From Alphaproteobacteria bacterium (GTDB lineage: Bacteria > Pseudomonadota > Alphaproteobacteria > GCA-2731375), in NCBI GenBank assembly GCA_028281075.1, contig JANQKO010000250.1:1-11983 (forward strand): 11,983 bases of DNA, in the 5' to 3' direction. The notes below the pieces were generated by a model. It had not been told where the DNA came from. It did not search any database and worked only from the letters and a program-made list of their open reading frames with translations. A program made the position numbers and the translations under genes. This document shows, one piece after another, positions 1 to 6,359 of the stretch (position 1 is the stretch's first letter; every line of letters begins with the position of its first letter).

Positions 1-1590
1 GGCCAGGATCGCGTCGGTCATCGGCGTCAGGAACCGGTTGATCAGCCGGGTCAGCCCCTGCGGATCGCCCTTGAAGCCTTCCGAGATCGTGGTGAAGCCG
101 CGCACGTCGCAGAACAGGAAGGTCATCTCGCGCAGCTCGCCGCCCAGCTTCAGCAGGTCGGGCTCGCGGGCCAACTGCTCGACCAGCGCCGGCGACAGAT
201 ACTGGCTGAAGGCGCCGCGCACCTGGCGCTTCTCGGCCTCGGTCTGCAGATAGCTCAGCAGCGAGCCGGTCAAATAGACGGCCAGCGTGACGATGGCCGG
301 ATAGAGCGGGTCCAGCAGAAGCTGCTGCTCGGCGTAGAGGTACCAGGAGACGCCCATGGCCAGCGCCACGGCGCCGGCGCCGATGATCGCCGCCGCCAGC
401 GCGCCGACCCGCGGCGTCACCACGATCAGCACCAGGCCCAGGGCCAGGATGAACGAGAACTCGACACCGAACGCCCAGTCCGGCCGTTCCAGGAAATGGC
501 CCAGGATGATCTGCTCGGCGACCTGCGCGTGCACCATGACGCCCGCCTCGTTCGGCTTCAGCGGCGTCGTGCGCAGGTCCTTCAGGCCGGCGGCGCTGGT
601 GCCGAAAAACAGGATCTGGCCCTCGACCAGGCTCGGGTCGAAGTCGTCCGCGAAGATCTTCCAGGCCGGGATCACGCGCTCGGGGACGTCGCGCGTATAG
701 TGCACCCACATCTTGCCGGCCCCGTCGACCGGCACCGCCGCGGCATTGCCGATGCGCACGTTGTTCAGGCCGCTGGCCTCGCCGAAATTCTCCTCCTTGT
801 TGGCGCCGCCGGTCTTGATCACGAAGCTGCGGGCGCCCTGGGCCACGCGCAGCGCCTCGGCCGCCAGCGCCGGCACCAGGCTGTCGCCGACGCGCATGAT
901 CAGGGGCACGTGCCGGACGACGCTGTCGGCGTCGGGCGTGAAGGTGAAGCTGCCGACGCCGGCCGCGGCGGCCTCCAGCGGCGCCAGGTTCGGCGTGGTG
1001 CCCGCGAACCCGGGCACGAAGTCCAGCGGATCGTCGTCGCCGGCCGTGGCGAATCCGGCCTTGACCGTCGGTGGCCGTCCGCTGTCGTCGTTCGTGAACG
1101 ACACGCCCAGCACCACGTTGGTCTGGGCGATCACCTCGGCGAACAGCGTGTCGTGGTCCGGCACCGATTGCAGGATGGCTTCCGAGAAGGCCTGCCATTC
1201 CGGCGGTAACTGGCCGGTATCGAGCTCCGGCACGTTCAGCCAGACCGGCAGCACCTCGCCGGGCGAGGTGCGGTCCGGCTCGGCGAACACGGCGTCGAAC
1301 GCCACCACCGCCGTGCCGGCTTCGAACAGCGTGACCAGCATGTCGGCCAGCTTGTTGCGCGGCCACGGCCACTGGCCGATCCGCGCCAGGCTGGCATCGT
1401 CCATGTCGATGACCTTGACCGGCGCCGGCCGGTAGTCGCGCGGCTGGATCTGCTGGTAGAGGTCGAACAGTTTGAGCTGGAACAGCCGCAGGAACTGCGG
1501 CTGCTCGCGGTAGAGCACGATGCCCGTGGCCAGCACCAGCAGCGGCAGCAGATAGACGCGATAGCGCGACAGCCGTCCGAGCAGGTTCAT
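1..1590 (-). CDS. CHASE2-domain adenylate/guanylate cyclase, 3' end cut by window edge
   Basis: Reading the minus strand from the ATG at 1590 gives 530 uninterrupted residues that run off the window start. An N-terminal membrane segment (about residues 11-25, YLLPLLVLATGIVLY) is followed by a large extracytoplasmic CHASE2 sensor (about 30-345; internal FDAVFAEPD and later FFGTSAAGLKD motifs). Three membrane helices follow (about 375-394, 396-418, 423-445), then the start of a class III nucleotide cyclase domain with FLFCDVRGFTTISEGF. D495 of CDVRGF is the expected first metal-binding aspartate. The second aspartate, expected about 44 residues later, lies beyond the edge, so catalytic competence cannot be judged. 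Known family role: an external signal sensed by CHASE2 controls cytoplasmic cAMP (or cGMP) synthesis. The ATG at 1590 has only a weak purine stretch upstream, and another ATG 13 nt upstream is out of frame and hits a stop at once. The domain call is firm; signal and product nucleotide are unknown. Confidence 0.93.
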   Translation of the reverse strand, partial: MNLLGRLSRYRVYLLPLLVLATGIVLYREQPQFLRLFQLKLFDLYQQIQPRDYRPAPVKVIDMDDASLARIGQWPWPRNKLADMLVTLFEAGTAVVAFDAVFAEPDRTSPGEVLPVWLNVPELDTGQLPPEWQAFSEAILQSVPDHDTLFAEVIAQTNVVLGVSFTNDDSGRPPTVKAGFATAGDDDPLDFVPGFAGTTPNLAPLEAAAAGVGSFTFTPDADSVVRHVPLIMRVGDSLVPALAAEALRVAQGARSFVIKTGGANKEENFGEASGLNNVRIGNAAAVPVDGAGKMWVHYTRDVPERVIPAWKIFADDFDPSLVEGQILFFGTSAAGLKDLRTTPLKPNEAGVMVHAQVAEQIILGHFLERPDWAFGVEFSFILALGLVLIVVTPRVGALAAAIIGAGAVALAMGVSWYLYAEQQLLLDPLYPAIVTLAVYLTGSLLSYLQTEAEKRQVRGAFSQYLSPALVEQLAREPDLLKLGGELREMTFLFCDVRGFTTISEGFKGDPQGLTRLINRFLTPMTDAILA

Positions 1591-1801
1591 GGCGCCGGCA
1601 TCCCGGCCGCGGCGCCGGCCCTGGGCTGCCTGGGGTCTGCGGATATGCGTCGGACGCGAACCGTCAATTGCCTTCACCACGGGACACGGGGCCCAATTTC
1701 AAACGGTCTTAGCGTCCGCGGCCGAAAAGACAAGCCGGTTCTCGCCGCCGTCCATGCCGCCGGTGGCGAACGCCTCTCCCGACCGCGCGTCGGCCTTGCC
1801 G

Positions 1802-1832
1802 GTTGATCTGAAAGAATATCAATGTGATCAAC
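1802..1832. promoter_or_regulatory. Inverted repeat GTTGATC-N17-GATCAAC, possible operator
   Basis: GTTGATC (1802-1808) and GATCAAC (1826-1832) are perfect 7-bp inverted repeats separated by 17 nt, in one of the few AT-rich patches of the gap. It lies about 210 bp upstream of the cyclase start. The spacing would suit a dimeric regulator binding two major grooves, but 7-bp matches arise by chance and no known regulator is recognised. Confidence 0.2.
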
Positions 1833-1954
1833 ATCTTAGCGAACGACCTCGGTAATCGGAGCAAAAGTCCGGGCGGTTTGTCATTGTCCCCGGACCACGG
1901 TCATGCCGGCCCGCACGGCATTGAAGAAAGCGCCGAAGACTCGCTCCAATTGTC

Positions 1955-1974
1955 ATGCCGGCGGAGGCCGGCAT
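1955..1974. repeat. REP-like hairpin, GTCATGCC...GGCATCCA type
   Basis: ATGCCGGC (1955-1962) and GCCGGCAT (1967-1974) form a perfect 8-bp stem with a 4-nt loop. The flanks, GTC before and CCATGG after, match the layout of the hairpin at 11917-11939, which also reads GTCATGCC at its left and GGCATCCA at its right. Such short palindromes are dispersed extragenic repeats in alphaproteobacterial genomes. A role in mRNA ends or nucleoid binding is possible but unproven. Confidence 0.7.
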
Positions 1975-2144
1975 CCATGGGACTGGCCGCCTGTCGAACG
2001 ACAACGTCTTCTGGATTCCGACACTGGCGACGGTTTCCCGCCACGGTCATACCGATGGAGCCTGCCCCGGCGTGGGCCGGGGCCACTATGCATGGGCACC
2101 CGACCGCCGGCACGGCGCTTGCCCGCGAAGCCCATGGATGCCGG
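1968..2144. repeat. Widely spaced 14-bp inverted repeat between REP-like copies
   Basis: CCGGCATCCATGGG (1968-1981) recurs as its exact reverse complement at 2131-2144 (CCCATGGATGCCGG). The two arms are about 150 nt apart, so the interval looks like two REP-like units in opposite orientation, as in bacterial interspersed mosaic clusters. The left arm overlaps the hairpin at 1955-1974. Confidence 0.6.
2064..2083. repeat. GC-rich hairpin inside the REP-like cluster
   Basis: GCCCCGGC (2064-2071) pairs perfectly with GCCGGGGC (2076-2083) across a 4-nt loop. Upstream, GGTCATACCGATGG resembles a decayed copy of the GTCATGCC repeat start, so this is probably the centre of a diverged member of the same cluster. 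Confidence 0.5.
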
Positions 2145-2210
2145 CCCGCGCGCCCGTCGGCGAATGGGGCGCCCGACGTCGGTGTTTTCCAAGCCTGCGG
2201 CGCTCGAGGA

Positions 2211-2302
2211 TTCACCACGAAAGACGCCAAGACACCAAGATCAGGCGTCGCGGTCATCGGACGTTCGGCGTGACCTTGGTGCCTTGGCGACTTGGCGGTG
2301 AA
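2211..2302. repeat. Long palindrome with arms made of three 8-nt units
   Basis: The left arm (2211-2240) and right arm (2273-2302) are imperfect inverted repeats around a 32-nt centre. Both outer ends read TTCACC/GGTGAA. Read on the minus strand, the right arm is exactly three 8-mers after TTCA: CCGCCAAG (2298-2291), TCGCCAAG (2290-2283) and GCACCAAG (2282-2275). The left arm contains ACGCCAAG (2224-2231) and ACACCAAG (2232-2239), preceded by a 9-nt variant, CCACGAAAG. The element ends 55 nt from the stop of the HD-GYP gene and could fold in its mRNA tail. No T-run follows, so a terminator role is not shown. Confidence 0.75.
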
Positions 2303-2357
2303 ACCTGGTTTGTCAATGCGGATCCGGGGACTGTCCCTACACCGCGAGTCGCACGCG

Positions 2358-3593
2358 TCAGTCCGCGAGCCGTTTGTAGATCTCGCGCATGCCGGCATGG
2401 TGCTCGCCGAAAATCCGCAGCAGGTCGGGGTCGAAATGCGCGATCGGGTCGATTCGCTCGTCGCCCTTCAGCATGATCCGGCAGGTTCTCTCGTGGCTGT
2501 AGGCCGGTTTGTATGGCCGCTCCGACCGCAGCGCGTCATAGACATCGGCCAGCGACACGATCCGGGCCGAGATCGGGATGTCCTCGCCGCTGACGCCGGC
2601 CGGATAGCCCGAGCCGTCCCACTTCTCGTGGTGGTGCAGCGCGATCTCGGCCGCCAGCTTCAGGCGCGGCGAGGGCTCCAGGATCTGGAAGCCGTAGAGC
2701 GGATGCAGGTCCATCTCGGCCCGCTCGTCGACGTTCAGGCGGCCGCGCTTCTTCAGGACGGCCGAGTTCACGCTCATCTTGCCGACGTCGTGAAGCTGCG
2801 CCGAATAGCGGATCTCGTCGCAGAACGCCTTCGGCATGCCCAGCTTCTCGGCCAGGTAATGGCTGTATTCGTTGACCCGGACGATGTGATTGGCGGTCTC
2901 CTCGTCATGGATCTCGGCCGCCCGCGCCAGCAGGTTGATGGACAGCATGAAGGCGTCCTCGGTCTCGGCCTGCAGCGAGACCACCTGCGCGCGCTGCTCG
3001 GCGAGCTGCTGATTGCGCAGCCGCAGCTTGGCGTTCTTGTCGCGGATGTTCTCCAGAAGCTGGGCGCGCTCGATATGCGTCGCCAGCGCCCGGGCGACCG
3101 GCGTCACCAGCCGCGCCTGGCCGGCCTCGAAGGCGACCGGCGGGCCGTCCCGGCCGACCAGCCGGTTGATCAGCTGCACCACGCCGATGACGTCTTCCTG
3201 GTAGTTCTTGATCGGGAAGCACATCACCGACACCGTGCGATAGCCCTTCAGCTCGAAATCGGGGTTGAAGGCATAGCGGGCCGATGCCGGCAGCCGGTAG
3301 ACGTTCGCCACCCGGACGATGTCGCCCGAGCCGGCGACGTAGCCGGCGATGCTGGCGCTGGTGACGGGGACGACGAAATCCTGCGACCGCACCCGGACGC
3401 GGTCGTTCTGCACGCTGGCCGGCTCGAGCCAGCGCTGCGCGCCCTTGCGGCGCATGACGAAGACGGTACCGGCCTCGGCGCCGGTCAGCAGTCGGCTCTT
3501 GAGCAGAATCTTGTCGAGAAGCTGGCGCACGGACTGCCGCGGCTGGCTCTCGACGAATTCGAAGAACTCAAGGACCTGGTTTGACGTGTCCAT
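2358..3593 (-). CDS. GAF and HD-GYP domain protein, probable cyclic-di-GMP phosphodiesterase
   Basis: A soluble protein of 411 residues from the ATG at 3593; a GTG directly before it at 3596 is the alternative start. I prefer the ATG; no strong ribosome site separates them. Residues about 15-175 look like a GAF sensor domain (VSVMCFPIKN, DVIGVVQLINRLVGRDG). A probable coiled linker covers about 175-212. HD-GYP fills about 213-400. Visible conserved residues, numbered from the ATG, are H236, the HD pair H268-D269 in LHDVGK, H297 in HPLYG, HHHE at 320-323, DGSGYP ending with GYP at 329-331, and D350 in LADVYDAL. The metal-binding set and GYP motif are therefore intact. Known family role: hydrolysis of cyclic-di-GMP, with GAF gating by a ligand or partner. 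There is no receiver domain. It is divergent from the aminotransferase gene, with 296 bp between the two starts. Confidence 0.93.
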   Translation of the reverse strand: MDTSNQVLEFFEFVESQPRQSVRQLLDKILLKSRLLTGAEAGTVFVMRRKGAQRWLEPASVQNDRVRVRSQDFVVPVTSASIAGYVAGSGDIVRVANVYRLPASARYAFNPDFELKGYRTVSVMCFPIKNYQEDVIGVVQLINRLVGRDGPPVAFEAGQARLVTPVARALATHIERAQLLENIRDKNAKLRLRNQQLAEQRAQVVSLQAETEDAFMLSINLLARAAEIHDEETANHIVRVNEYSHYLAEKLGMPKAFCDEIRYSAQLHDVGKMSVNSAVLKKRGRLNVDERAEMDLHPLYGFQILEPSPRLKLAAEIALHHHEKWDGSGYPAGVSGEDIPISARIVSLADVYDALRSERPYKPAYSHERTCRIMLKGDERIDPIAHFDPDLLRIFGEHHAGMREIYKRLAD

Positions 3594-3765
3594 CACGACG
3601 AACCCGCCGTCCCTGTTCCCGTGCTATCGCGCGACCCCGCGCGCCGGAAAACGAACTGGCGCGCCTGTTCGGCGAACCTATCGTCTGGCGACGTATCGAT
3701 GCAAGCCGACAGCGAACGCTTCGCGATGGATCAGGATTTTTTCGGACGTCCCTTTGAATCATTTG

Positions 3766-3795
3766 TTGCGGTTATTGCCGGGCGCTGATTAGCCT
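3766..3795 (+). promoter_or_regulatory. Weak candidate promoter for the aminotransferase-TRAP unit
   Basis: TTGCGG (3766-3771) and TAGCCT (3790-3795), 18 nt apart, resemble a sigma-70 promoter in the AT-richest part of the 296-bp divergent gap. Only half of the -10 positions match the consensus, although these include its first two and last bases. Transcription would start near 3802, about 88 nt before the aminotransferase start. The rest of the gap (3594-3765), which should hold the HD-GYP promoter, shows nothing clear to me. Confidence 0.25.
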
Positions 3796-3800
3796 ATGGC

Positions 3801-3893
3801 ATGACATCTTCGCGAACGGGCGGCGGCATGGCGCGGATACGCGACCGGAAACGCCATTCGAGGATGATACCGCCGGTCGGGGGCGCCGCATGA
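3801..3893 (+). CDS. Possible 30-residue leader ORF overlapping the aminotransferase start
   Basis: An ATG at 3801 opens a 30-codon frame (a second in-frame ATG is at 3828). Its TGA (3891-3893) overlaps the aminotransferase ATG at 3890 as ATGA, the classic layout for translational coupling. The peptide is short, basic in the middle (ARIRDRKRHSR) and matches nothing I know. No ribosome-binding site is visible; if the weak promoter at 3766-3795 is real, the mRNA would begin almost at the ATG. A chance frame in GC-rich DNA is the more likely explanation. Confidence 0.2.
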   Translation: MTSSRTGGGMARIRDRKRHSRMIPPVGGAA

Positions 3894-5224
3894 GCGCGAT
3901 TTTCCACCGTCACACGGCCATGCGGCCGCCGGTCGCGGCCGGCGGCGACGGCTGCTTCGTCATCGATGCGGACGGCAAGCGCTATCTCGACGCCTCGGGC
4001 GGCGCCGCGGTCTCCTGCCTCGGCCATAGCGACCCGGACGTCGTCGCCGCCATCAAGGACCAGGTCGACCGGCTGCCCTATGCCCATACCGGCTTCTTCA
4101 CCAGCGACGTTGCCGAGGACCTGGCCGCGCATCTCGCCGCCCGGGCGCCGGACGGTATCGGCAAGGTCTATTTCGTCTCCGGCGGGTCGGAGGCGATGGA
4201 AGCCGCCCTGAAGCTCGCCCGCCAGTACTGTCTCGAGATCGGCCAGCCGCAGCGTCGGCATTTCGTCGCCCGCTGGCAGAGCTACCACGGTAACACGCTG
4301 GGCGCGCTGTCCGTCGGCGGCAACCGTTGGCGCCGTGCCCAGTTCGACCCGATCCTGATGCCGGCGCACCATATCTCGCCGTGCTATGCCTACCGTCACG
4401 CGCGGGACGGTGAGAGCGAGGCGGCCTTTGGCCAGCGCGTCGCCGACGAGCTGGAGACGGCGATCCGGACGCTCGGCGAGGACAGCGTCATCGGCTTCAT
4501 CGCCGAGCCCGTGGTCGGCGCCACGGCCGGCGCCGTGCCGGCCGTGCCGGGCTACTTCAAGCGCATCCGCGAGATCTGCGACCGCTACGGCGTGCTGCTG
4601 ATCCTGGACGAGGTGATGTGCGGCATGGGACGCACCGGCACGCTGTTCGCCTGCGAGCAGGACGGCGTCACGCCCGATATCGTCGTCGTCGCCAAGGGCC
4701 TGGGCGCCGGCTACCAGCCGATCGGCGCCATGCTCTGCGCGGACCGTATCTTCGAGGCGATTCGCGACGGCTCCGGCTTCTTTCAGCACGGCCATACCTA
4801 TATGGGCCATCCGACCGCCTGCGCCGCCGGTCTCGCCGTGCAGCGGGCGATCGAGGCCCGCGGCCTGCTGGCGAACGTCGACGCCATGGGCGGGCTGCTG
4901 GACGACGCGTTGCACGACCGCTTCGGCAACCATCCGCATGTCGGCGATATCCGCGGCCGGGGCCTGTTCCGGGCCATCGAGCTGGTCGCCGAGCGCACGG
5001 ACAAGCGGCCCTTCGACCCGTCGCTGAAGCTGCACGCCCGGATCAAGGCGCGGGCCCTGGCCGACGGGCTGATCTGCTATCCCGGCGGCGGCACCGTCGA
5101 CGGCCGCAACGGCGATCACGTGCTGCTGGCGCCGCCGTTCATCGTCGAGCCCGGGCATATCGAACAGATCGTCGAGACGCTGGGGCGGGCGGTCGATGCC
5201 GCGATTTCTGAGGCGCGCATGTAA
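3890..5224 (+). CDS. Class III PLP-dependent aminotransferase
   Basis: A 444-residue protein of normal length for fold-type I, class III aminotransferases. Visible landmarks: SGGSEAMEAAL (97-107, PLP phosphate loop), ARWQSYHGNTLGAL (127-140, aromatic residue stacking on PLP), FIAEPVVG (203-210), LLILDEVMCGMGRTG (236-250; D240 contacts the pyridine nitrogen), VVVAKGLGAGYQPIGA (265-280; K269 is the Schiff-base lysine), and HTYMGHPTACAAGLAV (302-317). All catalytic features are present, so it should be active in the cytoplasm, moving an amino group to a keto acid. The subfamily is often labelled 'aspartate aminotransferase family', but class III enzymes range over omega-amino acids, taurine, diamines and others, and the donor cannot be read here. 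A GGGGG stretch 6 nt before the ATG may serve as the ribosome site. The TAXI receptor gene starts 58 nt downstream on the same strand, suggesting that the enzyme acts on the imported compound. Confidence 0.95.
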   Translation: MSAIFHRHTAMRPPVAAGGDGCFVIDADGKRYLDASGGAAVSCLGHSDPDVVAAIKDQVDRLPYAHTGFFTSDVAEDLAAHLAARAPDGIGKVYFVSGGSEAMEAALKLARQYCLEIGQPQRRHFVARWQSYHGNTLGALSVGGNRWRRAQFDPILMPAHHISPCYAYRHARDGESEAAFGQRVADELETAIRTLGEDSVIGFIAEPVVGATAGAVPAVPGYFKRIREICDRYGVLLILDEVMCGMGRTGTLFACEQDGVTPDIVVVAKGLGAGYQPIGAMLCADRIFEAIRDGSGFFQHGHTYMGHPTACAAGLAVQRAIEARGLLANVDAMGGLLDDALHDRFGNHPHVGDIRGRGLFRAIELVAERTDKRPFDPSLKLHARIKARALADGLICYPGGGTVDGRNGDHVLLAPPFIVEPGHIEQIVETLGRAVDAAISEARM

Positions 5225-5266
5225 TCGAGTTGGAAAGGGGGGAGCAGTGGTCTGCCATACCTGGAG

Positions 5267-5272
5267 AGGAGG
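5267..5272 (+). promoter_or_regulatory. Ribosome-binding site that fixes the TAXI protein start
   Basis: AGGAGG lies 10 nt before the ATG at 5283. It is the strongest Shine-Dalgarno match in the window and favours this start over earlier in-frame codons back to 5196, which would run inside the aminotransferase gene and bury the signal peptide. Confidence 0.75.
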
Positions 5273-5282
5273 ACTGTCACCC

Positions 5283-6263
5283 ATGAACAAGATTGCCGTA
5301 TCCGTTTTCGCCGCCACCCTGGCGGCGGGCCTGCTGTCGCTCGGCGCGTCGGCGCCGGCGCGGGCGCAGAACAACTTCATCACCATCGGCACTGGCGGTG
5401 TCACCGGCGTCTATTATCCGACCGGCGGCGCGATCTGCCGCCTGGTCAACCGCGACCGCAAGGCGCACGGCATCCGCTGCTCGGTCGAGAGCACCGGCGG
5501 CTCGGTCTACAACCTCAACACCATCCGCGCCGGCGAGCTGGACATGGGCGTGGCCCAGTCGGACTGGCAGTTCCATGCCTATAACGGCACCGCCAAGTTC
5601 GCCGACAAGGGCGCCTTCAAGGACCTGCGGGCCGTGTTCTCGGTCCATCCCGAGCCGTTCACCGTGGTCGCCCGGGCCGATTCCGGCATCAGCTCCTTCG
5701 CCGACCTGAAGGGCAAGCGGGTCAATATCGGCAATCCCGGGTCCGGTCAGCGCGGCACCATGGAAGTGCTGATGGACGCGCTCGGCTGGTCGAAGGGCGA
5801 TTTCGCGCTGGCCTCCGAGCTCAAGTCCTCGGAGCAGAGCCAGGCGCTCTGCGACAACAAGATCGACGCCATGGTCTTCACCGTCGGCCATCCCAGCGGC
5901 TCGATCAAGGAAGCGACCACGTCATGCGACAGCGTGCTGGTCAACGTCACCGGTGCTGCGGTCGACAAGCTGGTGTCCGAGAACGACTACTACCGCACGG
6001 CGACGATTCCGGGCGGCATGTACCGCGGCAGCGACGCCGACGTGCGGACCTTCGGTGTCGGCGCGACCTTCGTCTCGTCGACCGCGGTGCCGGCCGACAC
6101 GGTCTATCAGGTCGTCAAGGCGGTGTTCGAGAACTTCGACACCTTCAGGAAGCTGCATCCGGCCTTCGCCAACCTGAAGCCGGAGGAGATGATCAAGGAC
6201 GGCCTGTCGGCGCCGCTGCATGACGGCGCCGCCCGCTATTACAAGGAGAAGGGCTGGATGTAG
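5283..6263 (+). CDS. TAXI-family TRAP transporter solute-binding protein
   Basis: A protein of 326 residues from the ATG at 5283. A typical Sec signal peptide (MNKIAVSVFAATLAAGLLSL..) ends with APARA, with likely cleavage between A28 and Q29. The mature start, ITIGTGGVTGVYYPTGGAIC (33-52), and the later STGGSVYNLNTIRAGELDMG and VAQSDWQFHAYNGT are hallmarks of TAXI (TRAP-associated extracytoplasmic immunogenic) receptors. C52/C66 and C190/C215 are likely periplasmic disulfides. It binds the substrate in the periplasm and delivers it to the membrane component encoded next. Studied TAXI proteins bind glutamate or other small carboxylates, which fits an adjacent aminotransferase, but the ligand is unknown. 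Two stable hairpins separate it from the permease gene and may raise receptor mRNA over permease mRNA. Confidence 0.95.
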   Translation: MNKIAVSVFAATLAAGLLSLGASAPARAQNNFITIGTGGVTGVYYPTGGAICRLVNRDRKAHGIRCSVESTGGSVYNLNTIRAGELDMGVAQSDWQFHAYNGTAKFADKGAFKDLRAVFSVHPEPFTVVARADSGISSFADLKGKRVNIGNPGSGQRGTMEVLMDALGWSKGDFALASELKSSEQSQALCDNKIDAMVFTVGHPSGSIKEATTSCDSVLVNVTGAAVDKLVSENDYYRTATIPGGMYRGSDADVRTFGVGATFVSSTAVPADTVYQVVKAVFENFDTFRKLHPAFANLKPEEMIKDGLSAPLHDGAARYYKEKGWM

Positions 6264-6273
6264 TCGCGGCCGT

Positions 6274-6335
6274 CGGGGCGCGGCCCGGCGCCGCGCCCCG
6301 CCCGCGCGCCCGTGGGACAACGCGCGGGCGCGCGG
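6274..6335 (+). repeat. Two consecutive perfect GC hairpins between receptor and permease genes
   Basis: Stem 1: CGGGGCGCGGC (6274-6284) pairs with GCCGCGCCCCG (6290-6300), 11 bp, with a 5-nt loop. Stem 2: CCGCGCGCCCG (6302-6312) pairs with CGGGCGCGCGG (6325-6335), 11 bp, with a 12-nt loop. They start 10 nt after the receptor stop and end 24 nt before the permease ATG. There is no T-run, so a simple intrinsic terminator is unlikely. A 3' stabilising or processing structure for the receptor mRNA is the likely role, by analogy with hairpins after binding-protein genes in other transport operons. Confidence 0.7.
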
Positions 6336-6359
6336 CGTCCGGTGGCGGGGGAGGCGGCG

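Larger units (their letters stand above)
1591..2357. other. 767-bp gene-free interval rich in palindromic repeats
   Basis: I find no credible gene here. Short open frames on both strands have no recognisable domain, cross the palindromes and overlap each other. The interval lies upstream of the cyclase (minus, starts 1590) and downstream of the HD-GYP gene (minus, ends 2358). It holds a short AT-richer island with an inverted repeat (1802-1832), several REP-like hairpins (1955-2144) and a larger palindrome built of 8-nt units (2211-2302), each listed separately. The cyclase promoter should be in its left part, but no convincing -35/-10 pair stands out. Confidence 0.7.

Noticed and set aside
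496..1435. Two overlapping plus-strand frames opposite the CHASE2 cyclase
   Set aside because: The minus strand reads as a continuous CHASE2 domain with membrane helices; these frames are its shadows.
2292..3584. 430-residue plus-strand open frame opposite the HD-GYP gene
   Set aside because: The opposite strand carries intact GAF and HD-GYP motifs; this frame has no recognisable fold.
3794..5404. 536-residue open frame on the minus strand opposite the aminotransferase
   Set aside because: It mirrors the GC-rich codons of a clear PLP enzyme on the plus strand, is rich in Arg, Ala, Asp and Gly, and shows no domain.
6312..6359. GTG at 6312 as permease start
   Set aside because: It lies in the second hairpin and lacks a ribosome site; ATG 6360 has GGAGG 5 nt upstream and gives a normal N-terminus.
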